Assembly (NCBI RefSeq): GCF_008271805.1
Contig: NZ_VSRY01000140.1
Location: 1-64,000, forward strand
Source of the DNA: Streptomyces sp. TRM49041
Lineage (GTDB): Bacteria; Actinomycetota; Actinomycetes; Streptomycetales; Streptomycetaceae
Direction: 5' to 3'
DNA: 64,000 bases
The translations under genes and the position numbers were made by a program. The notes beneath the pieces were generated by a model that did not search any database, was not told the origin of the DNA, and saw only the letters and a program-made list of their open reading frames with translations. This document shows, piece after piece, positions 1 through 8,286 of this stretch. Each line of letters begins with the position of its first letter. Position 1 is the stretch's first letter.

Positions 1-2130
1 AGTCGGCGCGGGTGCCGCGGGCAGCGCCGGAACGGCGCCCTCCGGGCCGGTGCTCCTGCGGGCCCGGCGCCCACCGGCCGGTACCGCCTCGCCCGCAGGG
101 GTCACGCCCTGGGGCGGAACGGCGGCCCCGAGCGCGGCCGGACGCCCCTGGCCCGACTCGCCCGCCATGACGACGGAACCCTCGGCGGCCGCCGGGGCGA
201 CCTCGGTGGGGCTGGGCCGGCCACGGCGCCGCCCGGTCGGCTCGGGGCCGCCGGTGTCCTGCGCGGGAATGCGCTGCTGCTCGTCCGCACCGTCACCGCC
301 GACGGCCGTACCCCCCGACGCGGCGGCCCGGCGGCGCCCGGTCGGCTCGGCCGCCACAGGGTCCTCCGCCCGTACCGGACTGTCGAGGAAGGCATCGGTC
401 GAGGTGGCACGCCGGGCACGCCGCCGCCCGCCGCCACCGGTGTCACCGGAGGTCTGCGCGGGCAGAGCGACGGACGCCTCCTCCGCACCGGCCGCACCGA
501 CCGAACCGGCCGAACCGTCCCCCTCCTTCGCCCGCTCGGCGCCGGAGACAGCGCCGCCCCCCTCGCCGAGGGGCACCTCGAGCACATATGCGCTGCCGCT
601 CATACCGGGCACTTCGTGGGTCTGGAGGACACCGTCGTGCGCCCGGACGATGCCGCGCACGATCGGCTCGTGGACCGGGTCGCCGCCCGAGTACGGCCCG
701 CGCACCTCGATGCGTACGACGTCCCCGCGCTGTGCCGCGGCCACCACGATGGTCGAGTCGACGTACCCGCCCTCGGCCACGACACGCGCCTTGCCGGTGG
801 AGTCGACCCCCGCGACGTCCGCGACGAGATGCGCGAGGGCCGTCGCCAGCCGTACGCCGTCCACCTCGGCCTCGATGGGCGGCGCGTGCACCGCGAACTG
901 CACCCGCCCCGGCCCGATCAGCTCGACGGCTCCTTCGATGCCGCTCGCCACGATGGCATCGAGCGGCACGACCTCTTTCCGCAGCTCCTCTTCGCCGACG
1001 TCCAGCCGCTGGAAGCCGAGGACGTTGTCGACGAGGGTCGTCATGCGGGCGTACCCGGCGGCCAGATGGTGGAGGACCTGATTCGCCTCCGGCCAGAGCT
1101 GGCCGGCCGGGTCGGCGGCGAGCGTGCCCAGCTCGCGGCGGAGTTCCACCAGCGGCCCGCGCAGCGACTCGCCGAGTACGGCGGTCAGCTGGGCGTGGCG
1201 CGCGGCGAGCGCGTCGTACCGCTTCACGCGCTCGGCGATCCGCTCCTCGTACGCGGCGGTCTCGGCGTCGTGCTTCTTGGCGAGCTCGGCCTTCTCGGCG
1301 GCGTGCTCGTCGACGAGCTGGTCGTAGGGCCGCCGGTCCGCGAAGGTCATGACGGCCCCGACGAGCTGGTCCCCGTCCCGTACGGGCGCGGTCGTCAGGT
1401 CGACCGGCACCGCGGACCCGTCCTTGGCCCAGACGACCTGCCCCCGCACGCGGTGCTTGCGCCCGGAGCGGAGGGTGTCGGCCAGCGGCGACTCGTCGTA
1501 GGGGAAGGGCTCCCCGTCGGCCCGCGAGTGGAGCATCAGCTCGTGCAGCTGCTTGCCGCCCAGGTCGCTGGCCCGCCAGCCCAGTATCTGGGCGGCGGCG
1601 GGATTGACGAGAACGATGCGCCCGTCCGTGTCCGTGCCCACGACGCCCTCGGAGGCGGCCCGCAGGATCATCTCGGTCTGACGCTGGGAGCGGGCGAGTT
1701 CGGCCTCGGTGTCGACGGTCCCGGAGAGGTCACGTACGACGATCATCAGCAGCTCGTCGCCGCTGTAGCCGCCGGCGCCGTAGGAGTCGTACGCCTCGCG
1801 CCCGTCCTCGAGATTGGCGCTGGTGACCTCTACCGGGAACTCGCTGCCGTCGGTCCGCCTCGCGACCATCCGGGTGGGCTTGGTCCGCCCGAGCGGATCG
1901 GCGGCCTCCGGCCGCCGCATCGAGCCGGGAATGAGCCGGGAGTCGAAAACGGGCAGCAGATCGAGCAGGCCGCGCCCCACAAGTGCCGTACCGGGTGTCT
2001 CGAACATCTCGAGCGCGATGGTGTTGGCGTTGACGACCGTGCCGTTGGTGTTGACGAGGACGAGCCCGTCGGGCAGGGCGTCGAGTATGGCTGCGAGGCG
2101 AGCAGCGCCTCGGGATGGCCTGCTGCTCAC
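1..2130 (-). CDS. PAS-PAS sensor protein with degenerate histidine-kinase core (partial, C-terminus outside window)
   Basis: The reading frame runs from a GTG at 2130, preceded by the ribosome site GGGAGGAAG, off the window edge, giving 710 visible codons. Residues about 16-130 and 155-265 are two PAS domains (DALPDGLVLVNTNG; NPAAAQILGW). A charged coiled coil at about 270-320 leads into a region laid out like a histidine-kinase dimerisation helix and ATPase domain (to about 520), followed by a low-complexity Pro/Gly/Arg-rich tail. The expected SHELRTPL box reads GESLRGPL, so the phospho-accepting His is replaced by Glu near residue 321. No good N-box or DxGxG box is seen. It is therefore probably a soluble PAS signalling scaffold or pseudokinase rather than an active kinase. 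Annotation pipelines usually call this family a PAS-containing hybrid sensor kinase; a C-terminal receiver could lie outside the window. Confidence 0.8.
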   Translation of the reverse strand, partial: MSSRPSRGAARLAAILDALPDGLVLVNTNGTVVNANTIALEMFETPGTALVGRGLLDLLPVFDSRLIPGSMRRPEAADPLGRTKPTRMVARRTDGSEFPVEVTSANLEDGREAYDSYGAGGYSGDELLMIVVRDLSGTVDTEAELARSQRQTEMILRAASEGVVGTDTDGRIVLVNPAAAQILGWRASDLGGKQLHELMLHSRADGEPFPYDESPLADTLRSGRKHRVRGQVVWAKDGSAVPVDLTTAPVRDGDQLVGAVMTFADRRPYDQLVDEHAAEKAELAKKHDAETAAYEERIAERVKRYDALAARHAQLTAVLGESLRGPLVELRRELGTLAADPAGQLWPEANQVLHHLAAGYARMTTLVDNVLGFQRLDVGEEELRKEVVPLDAIVASGIEGAVELIGPGRVQFAVHAPPIEAEVDGVRLATALAHLVADVAGVDSTGKARVVAEGGYVDSTIVVAAAQRGDVVRIEVRGPYSGGDPVHEPIVRGIVRAHDGVLQTHEVPGMSGSAYVLEVPLGEGGGAVSGAERAKEGDGSAGSVGAAGAEEASVALPAQTSGDTGGGGRRRARRATSTDAFLDSPVRAEDPVAAEPTGRRRAAASGGTAVGGDGADEQQRIPAQDTGGPEPTGRRRGRPSPTEVAPAAAEGSVVMAGESGQGRPAALGAAVPPQGVTPAGEAVPAGGRRARRSTGPEGAVPALPAAPAPT

Positions 2131-2289
2131 GACGACGCTTCCTCCCACTGACCTACTGCCGCTTACGGGAGGGAGTCTACGGGCTGGGGGTGCGCGCGCG
2201 ACGGCGGATAAGGGGGAGCTCTGAGCAGGGTTGTGTGCGCTTGGCGTACGCCCCGGGCACGTATGTGCAGGTGAGCGCGGCGCGCCGTG

Positions 2290-2736
2290 CTACGCCCGGG
2301 CCATGGGGAGCACAGGCTGCAGGTTCTCCCACCGGGCGATCTCGCACCCGTTCGTCCGTGCGAAGTGGGCGTCGACGGGGCGCCCGTGCCAGGTGCCCTC
2401 GATGCGCGCGGTGGCCGACCCGCCGTACTGCTGGGTGCACATACGGCCCTGGGGGACCGGCGTGAACGGATCCTGCCCGCCCTCGGACAGCTCCGTCAGC
2501 CGTTCACAGGCCCGCTGGGCGCGCGGGTGCGTACCGGTGGCCCGTTCGCCCCGGCACTCCAACTTGAACGTTCCGTCGGCGGCGGGGTTTCCGGACCGCT
2601 CCACGGTGATCGTCAGCGAGTCGGAGGGGACGAGCAATGGCAGCGGGGGCAGCGGCCCGCCGGCGACGGCCGTGGGCGCTCCGATGCCGAGGGCGGCGAC
2701 GGAGGCGGCGGAGGTGAGGACGAGACGGCGCAGCAT
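2290..2736 (-). CDS. Secreted subtilisin-inhibitor-like (SSI family) protein
   Basis: 148 residues starting at ATG 2736, with GGAG (complement of 2742-2745) at good spacing; longer in-frame starts lack a ribosome site. A Sec signal peptide (MLRRLVLTSAASVAALGIGA...AVAG) is followed by an SSI domain of about 110 residues with four cysteines (LEC, RAC, RMC, NGC) placed as in Streptomyces subtilisin inhibitor. The GTWHGRPV stretch matches the conserved GxWxGxxV before the last cysteine. Family members are extracellular dimers that inhibit subtilisin-like proteases and regulate secreted transglutaminase or protease maturation. In SSI the P1 residue follows Cys-Pro; here the loop reads CTQQYGG, placing Gln at P1, which is unusual. 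The gene stands alone, divergent from the downstream tRNAs. Confidence 0.9.
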   Translation of the reverse strand: MLRRLVLTSAASVAALGIGAPTAVAGGPLPPLPLLVPSDSLTITVERSGNPAADGTFKLECRGERATGTHPRAQRACERLTELSEGGQDPFTPVPQGRMCTQQYGGSATARIEGTWHGRPVDAHFARTNGCEIARWENLQPVLPMARA

Positions 2737-2942
2737 ACGTACTCCAGGGCACTCGGGAACCATGCGGGGCACCGGCGGGGCCCGGGCCCCCACCCCTCTA
2801 ACGCTGCACCGCCCGCCGCGTTGCGCAACCGTAAGCCTTTGCCCTGCGCCCCTCGCGCCTAGTACCGTGGACGGCGATTGGTGACGGGCCCCTGGGCTGT
2901 GTCATCATCTGCACGCACCACTCGCGCTCGCGCGGGTGTGCT

Positions 2943-3033
2943 GGAGGCGTCGCCTAGTCCGGTCTATGGCGCCGCACTGCTAATGCGGTTTGGGTCTTAA
3001 AGCCCATCGAGGGTTCAAATCCCTCCGCCTCCG
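2943..3033 (+). tRNA. tRNA-Ser (anticodon GCT)
   Basis: Acceptor stem GGAGGCG pairs with CGCCTCC followed by discriminator G. The anticodon stem-loop CCGCA-CTGCTAA-TGCGG gives anticodon GCU. A long variable arm typical of tRNA-Ser is present and the T arm reads GAGGGTTCAAATCCCTC. CCA is not encoded. Confidence 0.95.
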
Positions 3034-3040
3034 CCCTACA

Positions 3041-3068
3041 GAAGCCCCGGCCCGACGGCCGGGGCTTC
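3041..3068 (+). terminator. Intrinsic terminator after tRNA-Ser
   Basis: Perfect 12-bp inverted repeat (gaagccccggcc / ggccggggcttc) with a 4-base loop, seven bases after the tRNA-Ser 3' end. No U-tract follows, as is common in Streptomyces. Confidence 0.75.
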
Positions 3069-3235
3069 ACCCGTTCGTGGGCCTCCATCAGGACCCGCGT
3101 GGGTGATTTGCCCAGGTCGGTCCAGGTGTGCCTAATGGATTTCGCGTGACGGCGCAGGTCATGTAATGTTGTTCCCGCAACGCCGACCGGGCCGAAAAGC
3201 CCGGAAGGAAAGCCAGCGAGTAAGATCACTGGCAG

Positions 3236-3308
3236 GCACTCGTAGCTTAACGGATAGAGCATCTGACTACGGATCAGAAGGTTGCAGGTTCGAATCCTGC
3301 CGAGTGCA
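3236..3308 (+). tRNA. tRNA-Arg (anticodon ACG)
   Basis: Acceptor stem GCACTCG pairs with CGAGTGC, discriminator A. The anticodon loop CTACGGA gives ACG. The T arm is GCAGGTTCGAATCCTGC. The 3' half is a plausible attachment site for the integrative element whose degraded integrase starts about 100 bp downstream. Confidence 0.95.
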
Positions 3309-3316
3309 CACAGATG

Positions 3317-3345
3317 AGAGGCCCCGGAGAAAATCCGGGGCCTCT
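3317..3345 (+). terminator. Intrinsic terminator after tRNA-Arg
   Basis: Perfect 12-bp inverted repeat (agaggccccgga / tccggggcctct) around a GAAAA loop, eight bases downstream of the tRNA. Confidence 0.8.
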
Positions 3346-3405
3346 TGCGTTTCCGGGCCGTACAGCAGCGAAGTACAGCAACCGTGCCGACTGCTGGCAG
3401 CCGCG

Positions 3406-4346
3406 TCAGCCGGTGGTGCCGCCCATCGCGTCGGACAGCTTGCCGATCGCGGCCCGTACAGCTTCCTCGCTCGCTTCGGCGTAGACCTCCATCGTCATCG
3501 CGATCTGCGAGTGCCGCAGGATGCGCTGTGCCACCTTCGGGTGGACCTTGAGGGCGACCAGGAGCGAGCTGCACGTGTGCCGGGTGTTCCGGAGAGGGAC
3601 GGCCCGCAGACCGGCGCGGCCAGCCCGAGGGGCGAACATCCGGGTCAGGTTGCCCGGCTCGATCGGTGTGCCGTACTTCGTGGTGAAGATCAGGCCGTGC
3701 GTGTCCTGCCAGGGTTCCCCGGCGGCTTTCCGGTCGCCGAGCTGCTGGGCGCGGCGCATCCGCAGGGCCTTGAGGCAGAGTGCCGGCAGGGGCGGGAAGT
3801 CGTCCGAGTCCTCCGTCTTGGTCTCGCGGTGGAGGATCTGCCGCCCGGCGCGCTGGATCTGGTGATCGACGTACAGCTCCCCGGTTTCGAAGTCGACGGA
3901 CTTCCAGGTCAGGCCCAACACCTCCCCACGGCGCAGCCCGAGGCAGAGCACGAGCACCCAGGTCGCGAAGAGGTGGTCATCGCGGGCGGCGGCGTCGGTG
4001 AGGAACTGGCCGCTTCGGCGACGGACCACGGCTTGATCCGGCGGCGGCGCGGCTTGGAGACCTTCACCAGGGAGGCGACGTTCTTACTGATCTCCTCCTC
4101 TGCGACCGCATGGGTGAGCGCGGCCCGCAATGCGTCGCGGGAACCCTGGATCACGCGCCGGGACGGGTACGACTCGCAGCACTCCCCGACCGCGCAGCAC
4201 TTCCGGCGGTTGGGTTCCCGCTTGGCGTCCTTGCCCTGGGCGCAGCACTGGCAGACGGCGGCCAGCTTGGTCAGCCACTCGCGCACGTCCCGGACGGTGA
4301 GCTTGTCGAGCCGCTTCGCACCGAGGTACGGGCCGATGTAGAGCCG
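3406..4346 (-). pseudogene. Degraded tyrosine-recombinase integrase of an actinomycete integrative element
   Basis: Two reading frames on the minus strand together encode the C-terminal two thirds of an integrase. The upstream part (about 4346 to 4020) has the SAM-like core-binding domain (YIGPYLGAKRLDKLTVRDV) and the Cys-rich insert common in actinomycete element integrases. The downstream part (about 4020 to 3406) has the catalytic domain, with LRRGEVLGL (first Arg), TRHTCSS, LRHS and a terminal EVY tyrosine. A frameshift near 4010-4030, just after KPWSVAEA, separates them, and the N-terminus is missing beyond about 4346, where unrelated coding sequence begins. The HxxRHT motif reads RNTRHT, so a catalytic His is also lost. 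It lies 3' of tRNA-Arg, the usual geometry for pSAM2/SLP1-type elements. It is certainly inactive. Confidence 0.88.
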
Positions 4347-4347
4347 C

Positions 4348-5086
4348 GAGCATGTCGGCGACCTCCGCGGTGGTCTGCACAGCATCGCGGCTGAGCTGGC
4401 CCGGCTCACTGGATGGATGTACTTCGACGCCCGCCAGTACAGCCAAGCGCGGGCCTACTTCACCGAAGCACTCGGTCTGGCCAGGGTCATCGACGACCGC
4501 CAGTTCATGGCTGATGTGCTCGCCTGCATGAGCCTCCAGGCCACCGGCCAGGACAGGCCCGGGGACGCCCTCGCACTCGTCACAGCAGGCCAGAACCAGG
4601 CGCGAGGCGCCGTGGGGACAACGCCTCGCGTGCTGGCCATGCTCGCGATGCGAGAAGCCTTCGCCCCACGCCACCCTCGGGAACCACAGCGTCACCCACG
4701 GCGCGATCACGGAAGCCCACACCTACTTCGGCCTGATCAGCTCCGGCGATACGGACCCGGCGTGGGTGGCGTACTTCGACGAGCCGAAGCTGATCGTGGA
4801 CACCGGCATCGCACACGGCCGACTCGGCGAGGCCGCCCGCCCTCGCCGAACCCCTGACCGCGGACGCCCTACGCGAACATGATTCGAATCACCGGGGCTG
4901 CGCCTTCCACACCCTCTGGCTCGCCCGCACCCGGCTCCAGCGCGGCAAGCTCGACGAGGCGCCATACGGCCATGGATGCCCTCGTACCTGCAGCGGCCGT
5001 CGGCTCGCAACGAGTTGCCAGCCACCTCCGGGAGTTCTGCGGGCAGCTGGAGCCGTTCCGCCGGGAGCCGGCCGCGGTGGCGTTCG
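4348..5086 (+). pseudogene. Frameshifted C-terminal fragment of a TPR-containing regulator
   Basis: Translating in three successive frames rebuilds one continuous protein. It runs AELARLTGWMYFDARQYSQA in frame to about 4663, then HATLGNHSVTHGAITEAH through DPAWVAYFDEPKLIVDTG after a one-base shift, then AEPLTADALRE through LQRGKLDEA, then AVGSQRVASHLREF to about 5086. This is the tetratricopeptide-like C-terminal half found in Streptomyces XRE-family regulators whose N-terminal helix-turn-helix is absent here. At least three frameshifts and the missing N-terminus make it a pseudogene. It abuts the broken integrase at about 4346 and a NUDIX fragment at 5086, suggesting deletion joins between remnants. 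Confidence 0.82.
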
Positions 5087-5220
5087 CCGCTGCTGACGAT
5101 CTCGCGGCGGTCGATCATGCCTCGCACGTCGGCCAGTGGGATCCACTCGATCCGGTCCGACTCGTTCTTCTCGGTCAGCGGTCCTTCGTATGTCGCTCCG
5201 TCGGCCCGGAAGAGGCGGTG
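5087..5220 (-). pseudogene. Fragment of a NUDIX hydrolase C-terminus
   Basis: The minus strand from 5220 encodes HRLFRADGATYEGP, then NESDRIEWIPLADVRGMID and RREIVSSG. This is the typical C-terminal segment after the Nudix box in Streptomyces NUDIX proteins. The Nudix box itself and the start are missing, and similarity stops at the border with the TPR-regulator remnant. It is a dead fragment. The 160 bp between it and the next gene show nothing recognisable. Confidence 0.6.
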
Positions 5221-5380
5221 CTGGGAGTCGGTGGTGCGTTGGGCGGCTCGGCGTAGATGGGACGTTTCCCGTGGATCGCCCCTGGAGCCCGGGACTTTGC
5301 GGTCGGTGGTCAGGAGAGGTGCTCCCGGGCACGGTGCCGGGCGTGGGGCCGGCTTTGGGCCGTGTGGAACAGTGGTTCGC

Positions 5381-5764
5381 ATGCTGCTGCCTGCTGAGAA
5401 TCGGCGCTTTGTGCTGGGGCCACTGCCTGTGCTGCTGATGGGGGCCGCTCCCGTTCATGAGGAGTTGCCTGTGTTGTACGCGCCCGAGGGGCGGGTGCCG
5501 GGGTGTGCTGGGTGGTCCGTGGTCGCCAAGGCCACGTTGTGCGTGGTGGATGGGCCCGGGGATGTCGGGTGTGTGATGCCGGGTGGCTTGTCGGCCGAGG
5601 AGTTCGAGCATGTCGTGGAGTGGTGCGAGGCCGTCGAGCGGGCCGGTGGGGCCGTGGTGATGTCGGTCGACGTCCTGCCGGGAGAGGCGGAGACCGTTGA
5701 CTGGGCGGCGTTGCTCGACGGTGGGGCGCGTGGTGGCTTCATGCCGGCTCTCGCGGCGTCGTGA
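5381..5764 (+). CDS. Small conserved hypothetical protein (127 aa)
   Basis: ATG at 5381 opens a 127-residue frame ending in a GTGA overlap with the DUF2797 gene, so the two are translationally coupled. The protein is a compact mixed alpha/beta sequence without signal peptide or membrane segment (LLPAENRRFVLGPLPVLLM at the start, a Gly-Gly-rich tail). I do not recognise a family. No strong ribosome site lies in front of the ATG, so the start is less certain than the frame. Co-transcription with DUF2797 and the amidohydrolase is likely. Confidence 0.65.
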   Translation: MLLPAENRRFVLGPLPVLLMGAAPVHEELPVLYAPEGRVPGCAGWSVVAKATLCVVDGPGDVGCVMPGGLSAEEFEHVVEWCEAVERAGGAVVMSVDVLPGEAETVDWAALLDGGARGGFMPALAAS

Positions 5765-6603
5765 GCGGGTGGCGGTGCCGGGGGGTTCGGTGGGTCGGGA
5801 GGCAGGCCGTCTGGCTGTGGGAGGGCGGGCGGAGCAGCGGCCTCCGGTACGGGCAGGAGCTCGCGTTCGGGGTCGTGGGGGAGCGGCGGTGTCTCGGGGC
5901 GCGGGGGAACCCCTGTCCTGTGGCGGCTGTTGTCGGTGCCCGGAGCACGGCGGGGGTGTGCGGTGAGTGTGCCCGGCTCGACCGGATGCACTCGGTCGCC
6001 GCGGACACCGCAGTGGACGATCCCAGGGTCTTCCGGGTGTACCTGGCATGGTTCGGGGATGGGCTCGTCAAGGTGGGGATCACCGGCGAGGAGCGAGGTG
6101 ACGCCCGGCTGTTGGAGCAGGGGGCTGTTGCCTTCACCTGGCTCGGGCGCGGGGCGCTGATGGCCGCCCGGCGGACCGAGGAGGTCCTGGGGGCAGCCCT
6201 CGGTGTGCCCGACCGGATTCCGTACGCCGTGAAGCGGCTTGCCCGGGTCGAGTTGCCCGGGGCCGATGCCCGGGCGGGTGAGGTCGCGCGGCTTCATCAG
6301 AGCGCCATGGCCGTGGCGGAGTGGGGGGACACCCTGGAGCCGATGGCGCTCGACGTGCGAGATCACTTCGAGGTTTTCGGGCTTCAAGGGCCCGATCGGG
6401 TCGACGGGGTTGTCAGCGAGCTTGTCGAGGGCGGCGGGCTCCGCGGGACACTGCTGGCCGCTGCCGGGCCTGATCTGCATCTGTTGTCGGGTGATGGGCG
6501 GCAGGTCGTGCTGGACAGCCGACTGGTCCGGGGCTGGGAACTCGCAGGTGGCGGCCAGGAGGTCTCCTTGCCTGTTGTCGCTGTGCAGAGGGGGCTCTTC
6601 TGA
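5761..6603 (+). CDS. DUF2797 family protein
   Basis: 280 residues from a GTG overlapping the previous stop (GTGA). A Cys-rich region at about residues 44-70 (RRCLGARGNPC ... VCGECARL) is the putative metal site of the family. It is followed by VYLAWFGDGLVKVGIT, a segment resembling the GIY-YIG nuclease fold, which is typical of DUF2797. Biochemical function is not established. It is the middle gene of a three-gene run with single-base or four-base overlaps, so it should be expressed with the downstream amidohydrolase. Confidence 0.85.
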   Translation: MSGWRCRGVRWVGRQAVWLWEGGRSSGLRYGQELAFGVVGERRCLGARGNPCPVAAVVGARSTAGVCGECARLDRMHSVAADTAVDDPRVFRVYLAWFGDGLVKVGITGEERGDARLLEQGAVAFTWLGRGALMAARRTEEVLGAALGVPDRIPYAVKRLARVELPGADARAGEVARLHQSAMAVAEWGDTLEPMALDVRDHFEVFGLQGPDRVDGVVSELVEGGGLRGTLLAAAGPDLHLLSGDGRQVVLDSRLVRGWELAGGGQEVSLPVVAVQRGLF

Positions 6604-7514
6604 TGTCCGCTGAGGGTTCGGCTGAGGGTTCGGCGGTTCGGGAGTTCGTCCGGGGGCTGGGGCTGCCCGGGCTCTTCGATGTGCATACGCACTTCATGCC
6701 CGACCGCGTGCTCAGGAAGGTCTGGGCCTACTTCGACGACGTCGGGGAGCTGACCGGCGTCCCCTGGCCCATCACGTACCGCGAGGAGGAGGAGCGGCGC
6801 GTTCAGCTGCTGCGGGAGTTCGGGGTCCTGCGGTTCACCTCGATGGTCTATCCGCACAAGGCGGGCATGGCGAGGTGGCTCAACGAGTGGGCGAGCGGGT
6901 TCGCCGGGCGGGTGCCGGAGTGTCTGCAGACCGGCACCCTCTATCCCGAGAGCGGTGTCGGGCAGTACGTCGGCGAGAGCATCGGCCGGGGCGCGCGGGT
7001 CTTCAAGGTGCACCTTCAGGTGGGGGACTTCGACCCCAACGACCCCCTGCTCGACGGCGCCTGGGGTGCCCTCGCCGACGCGGGCGTACCCGTTGTCATC
7101 CACTGTGGCTCCGGGCCGGCCCCAGGTGCCTTCACCGGGCCCGGGCCCGTCTCGCGGCTGCTCGCGCGGTACCCGGGGCTGCGGCTGGTCATCGCGCACA
7201 TGGGCATGCCCGAGTACTCCGACTTCCTTGACCTCGCCGAGCGGTACGACGAGGTGCGGCTCGACACCACCATGGTCTTCACCGACTTCGCCGAGCGGCT
7301 CGCCCCCTTCCCCGAAGGGGAGCGGAAGCGGCTCCTGGCGTTGGGGGACCGGGTCCTGCTGGGCAGCGACTTTCCCAATATTCCTTACGGGTACCTTCAT
7401 CAGCTCCATGCCCTGGAGCGACTGGAGCTGGGCGACGAGTGGTTGCGCGGGGTGCTCTTCGGGAATGGTGCCGCTCTCTTCGGCGATTCTCAGGGAAATC
7501 ACAGGTTCGCGTAA
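6603..7514 (+). CDS. Amidohydrolase family (TIM-barrel metal-dependent hydrolase)
   Basis: 303 residues; the ATG overlaps the DUF2797 stop by one base (TGATG). It shows the amidohydrolase_2 pattern: metal-binding DVHTHFMP at about 26-33, a VHLQ strand, VIHCGSGP, IAHMGMPEY and the C-terminal LGSDFPNIPY with the catalytic Asp. Relatives include ACMSD-like decarboxylases and uncharacterised hydrolases; the substrate cannot be read from sequence. Cytosolic. It closes the coupled run that begins at 5381, and the two-component genes follow 34 bp later in the same direction. Confidence 0.88.
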   Translation: MSAEGSAEGSAVREFVRGLGLPGLFDVHTHFMPDRVLRKVWAYFDDVGELTGVPWPITYREEEERRVQLLREFGVLRFTSMVYPHKAGMARWLNEWASGFAGRVPECLQTGTLYPESGVGQYVGESIGRGARVFKVHLQVGDFDPNDPLLDGAWGALADAGVPVVIHCGSGPAPGAFTGPGPVSRLLARYPGLRLVIAHMGMPEYSDFLDLAERYDEVRLDTTMVFTDFAERLAPFPEGERKRLLALGDRVLLGSDFPNIPYGYLHQLHALERLELGDEWLRGVLFGNGAALFGDSQGNHRFA

Positions 7515-7548
7515 GGCCGCTCTCAGAGGCCCGGGCCAGCGTGGGAGC

Positions 7549-8286
7549 ATGACGGTCTCCCCTCTCCAGTCCCGCTCCGAGATGCGCCGGCCCGACGGCA
7601 GCCCCGTCCGTGTCCTCGTCGTCGACGACGAGTCGTCGCTCTCCGAGCTGCTGTCCCTCGCCCTGCGGTACGAAGGGTGGGAGGTCCGCAGCGCCGAGAA
7701 CGGCACCGAAGCCGTCCGCGCCGCGCGCGAGTTCCGGCCCGACGCCGTCGTGCTCGACGTGATGCTGCCCGACATGGACGGGCTGAGCGTGCTCCACCGG
7801 CTGCGGGGCGACCGGACCGACGTGCCCGTGCTGTTCCTCACGGCCAAGGACTCCGTCGAGGACCGCATCGCCGGGCTCACCGCGGGCGGCGACGACTACG
7901 TCACCAAGCCGTTCAGCCTGGAGGAGGTGGTCGCCCGGCTCCGCGGGCTCATCCGGCGCTCCGGCGCCGGGCTCGTACGGAGCGAGTCCCTGCTCGTCGT
8001 CGGGGACCTCGCTCTCGACGAGGACAGTCATGAGGTGACCCGCGGTGGCGACAGCATTCATCTGACGGCGACCGAGTTCGAGCTGCTGCGGTTCCTCATG
8101 CGGAATCCTCGGCGCGTGCTCAGCAAGGCGCAGATCCTCGACCGCGTCTGGTCGTACGACTTCGGCGGGCAGGCCAACGTCGTCGAGCTCTACATCTCCT
8201 ACCTCCGGCGGAAGATCGACGCCGGCCGCTCCCCGATGATCCACACCCGGCGCGGCGCCGGATATCTGATCAAGCCCGGCGGGTGA
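7549..8286 (+). CDS. OmpR-family response regulator
   Basis: 245 residues. The receiver domain (about 15-130) shows the acidic pair VVDDE, phospho-acceptor Asp in VVLDVMLPDMDG, Thr in LFLTAKD and Lys in YVTKPFS. The C-terminal winged helix (about 150-240) has the OmpR-type TEFELLRFLMRNPRRVLSKA and VELYISYLRRKID. A GGGAG sits too close to the ATG at 7549, so the precise start is uncertain; ATG 7582 is an alternative. The stop overlaps the histidine kinase start (GTGA). The pair is followed by envelope glycosyltransferase genes, which may be its targets. Confidence 0.92.
   Translation: MTVSPLQSRSEMRRPDGSPVRVLVVDDESSLSELLSLALRYEGWEVRSAENGTEAVRAAREFRPDAVVLDVMLPDMDGLSVLHRLRGDRTDVPVLFLTAKDSVEDRIAGLTAGGDDYVTKPFSLEEVVARLRGLIRRSGAGLVRSESLLVVGDLALDEDSHEVTRGGDSIHLTATEFELLRFLMRNPRRVLSKAQILDRVWSYDFGGQANVVELYISYLRRKIDAGRSPMIHTRRGAGYLIKPGG

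Noticed and set aside
616..2151. 511-codon plus-strand frame opposite the PAS protein gene
   Set aside because: Antisense shadow: the minus strand encodes clear PAS domains with a good ribosome site and codon bias.
7549..7581. Firm assignment of the response regulator start to ATG 7549
   Set aside because: The GGGAG is only one base from the ATG and ATG 7582 is possible, so the start is kept as provisional.
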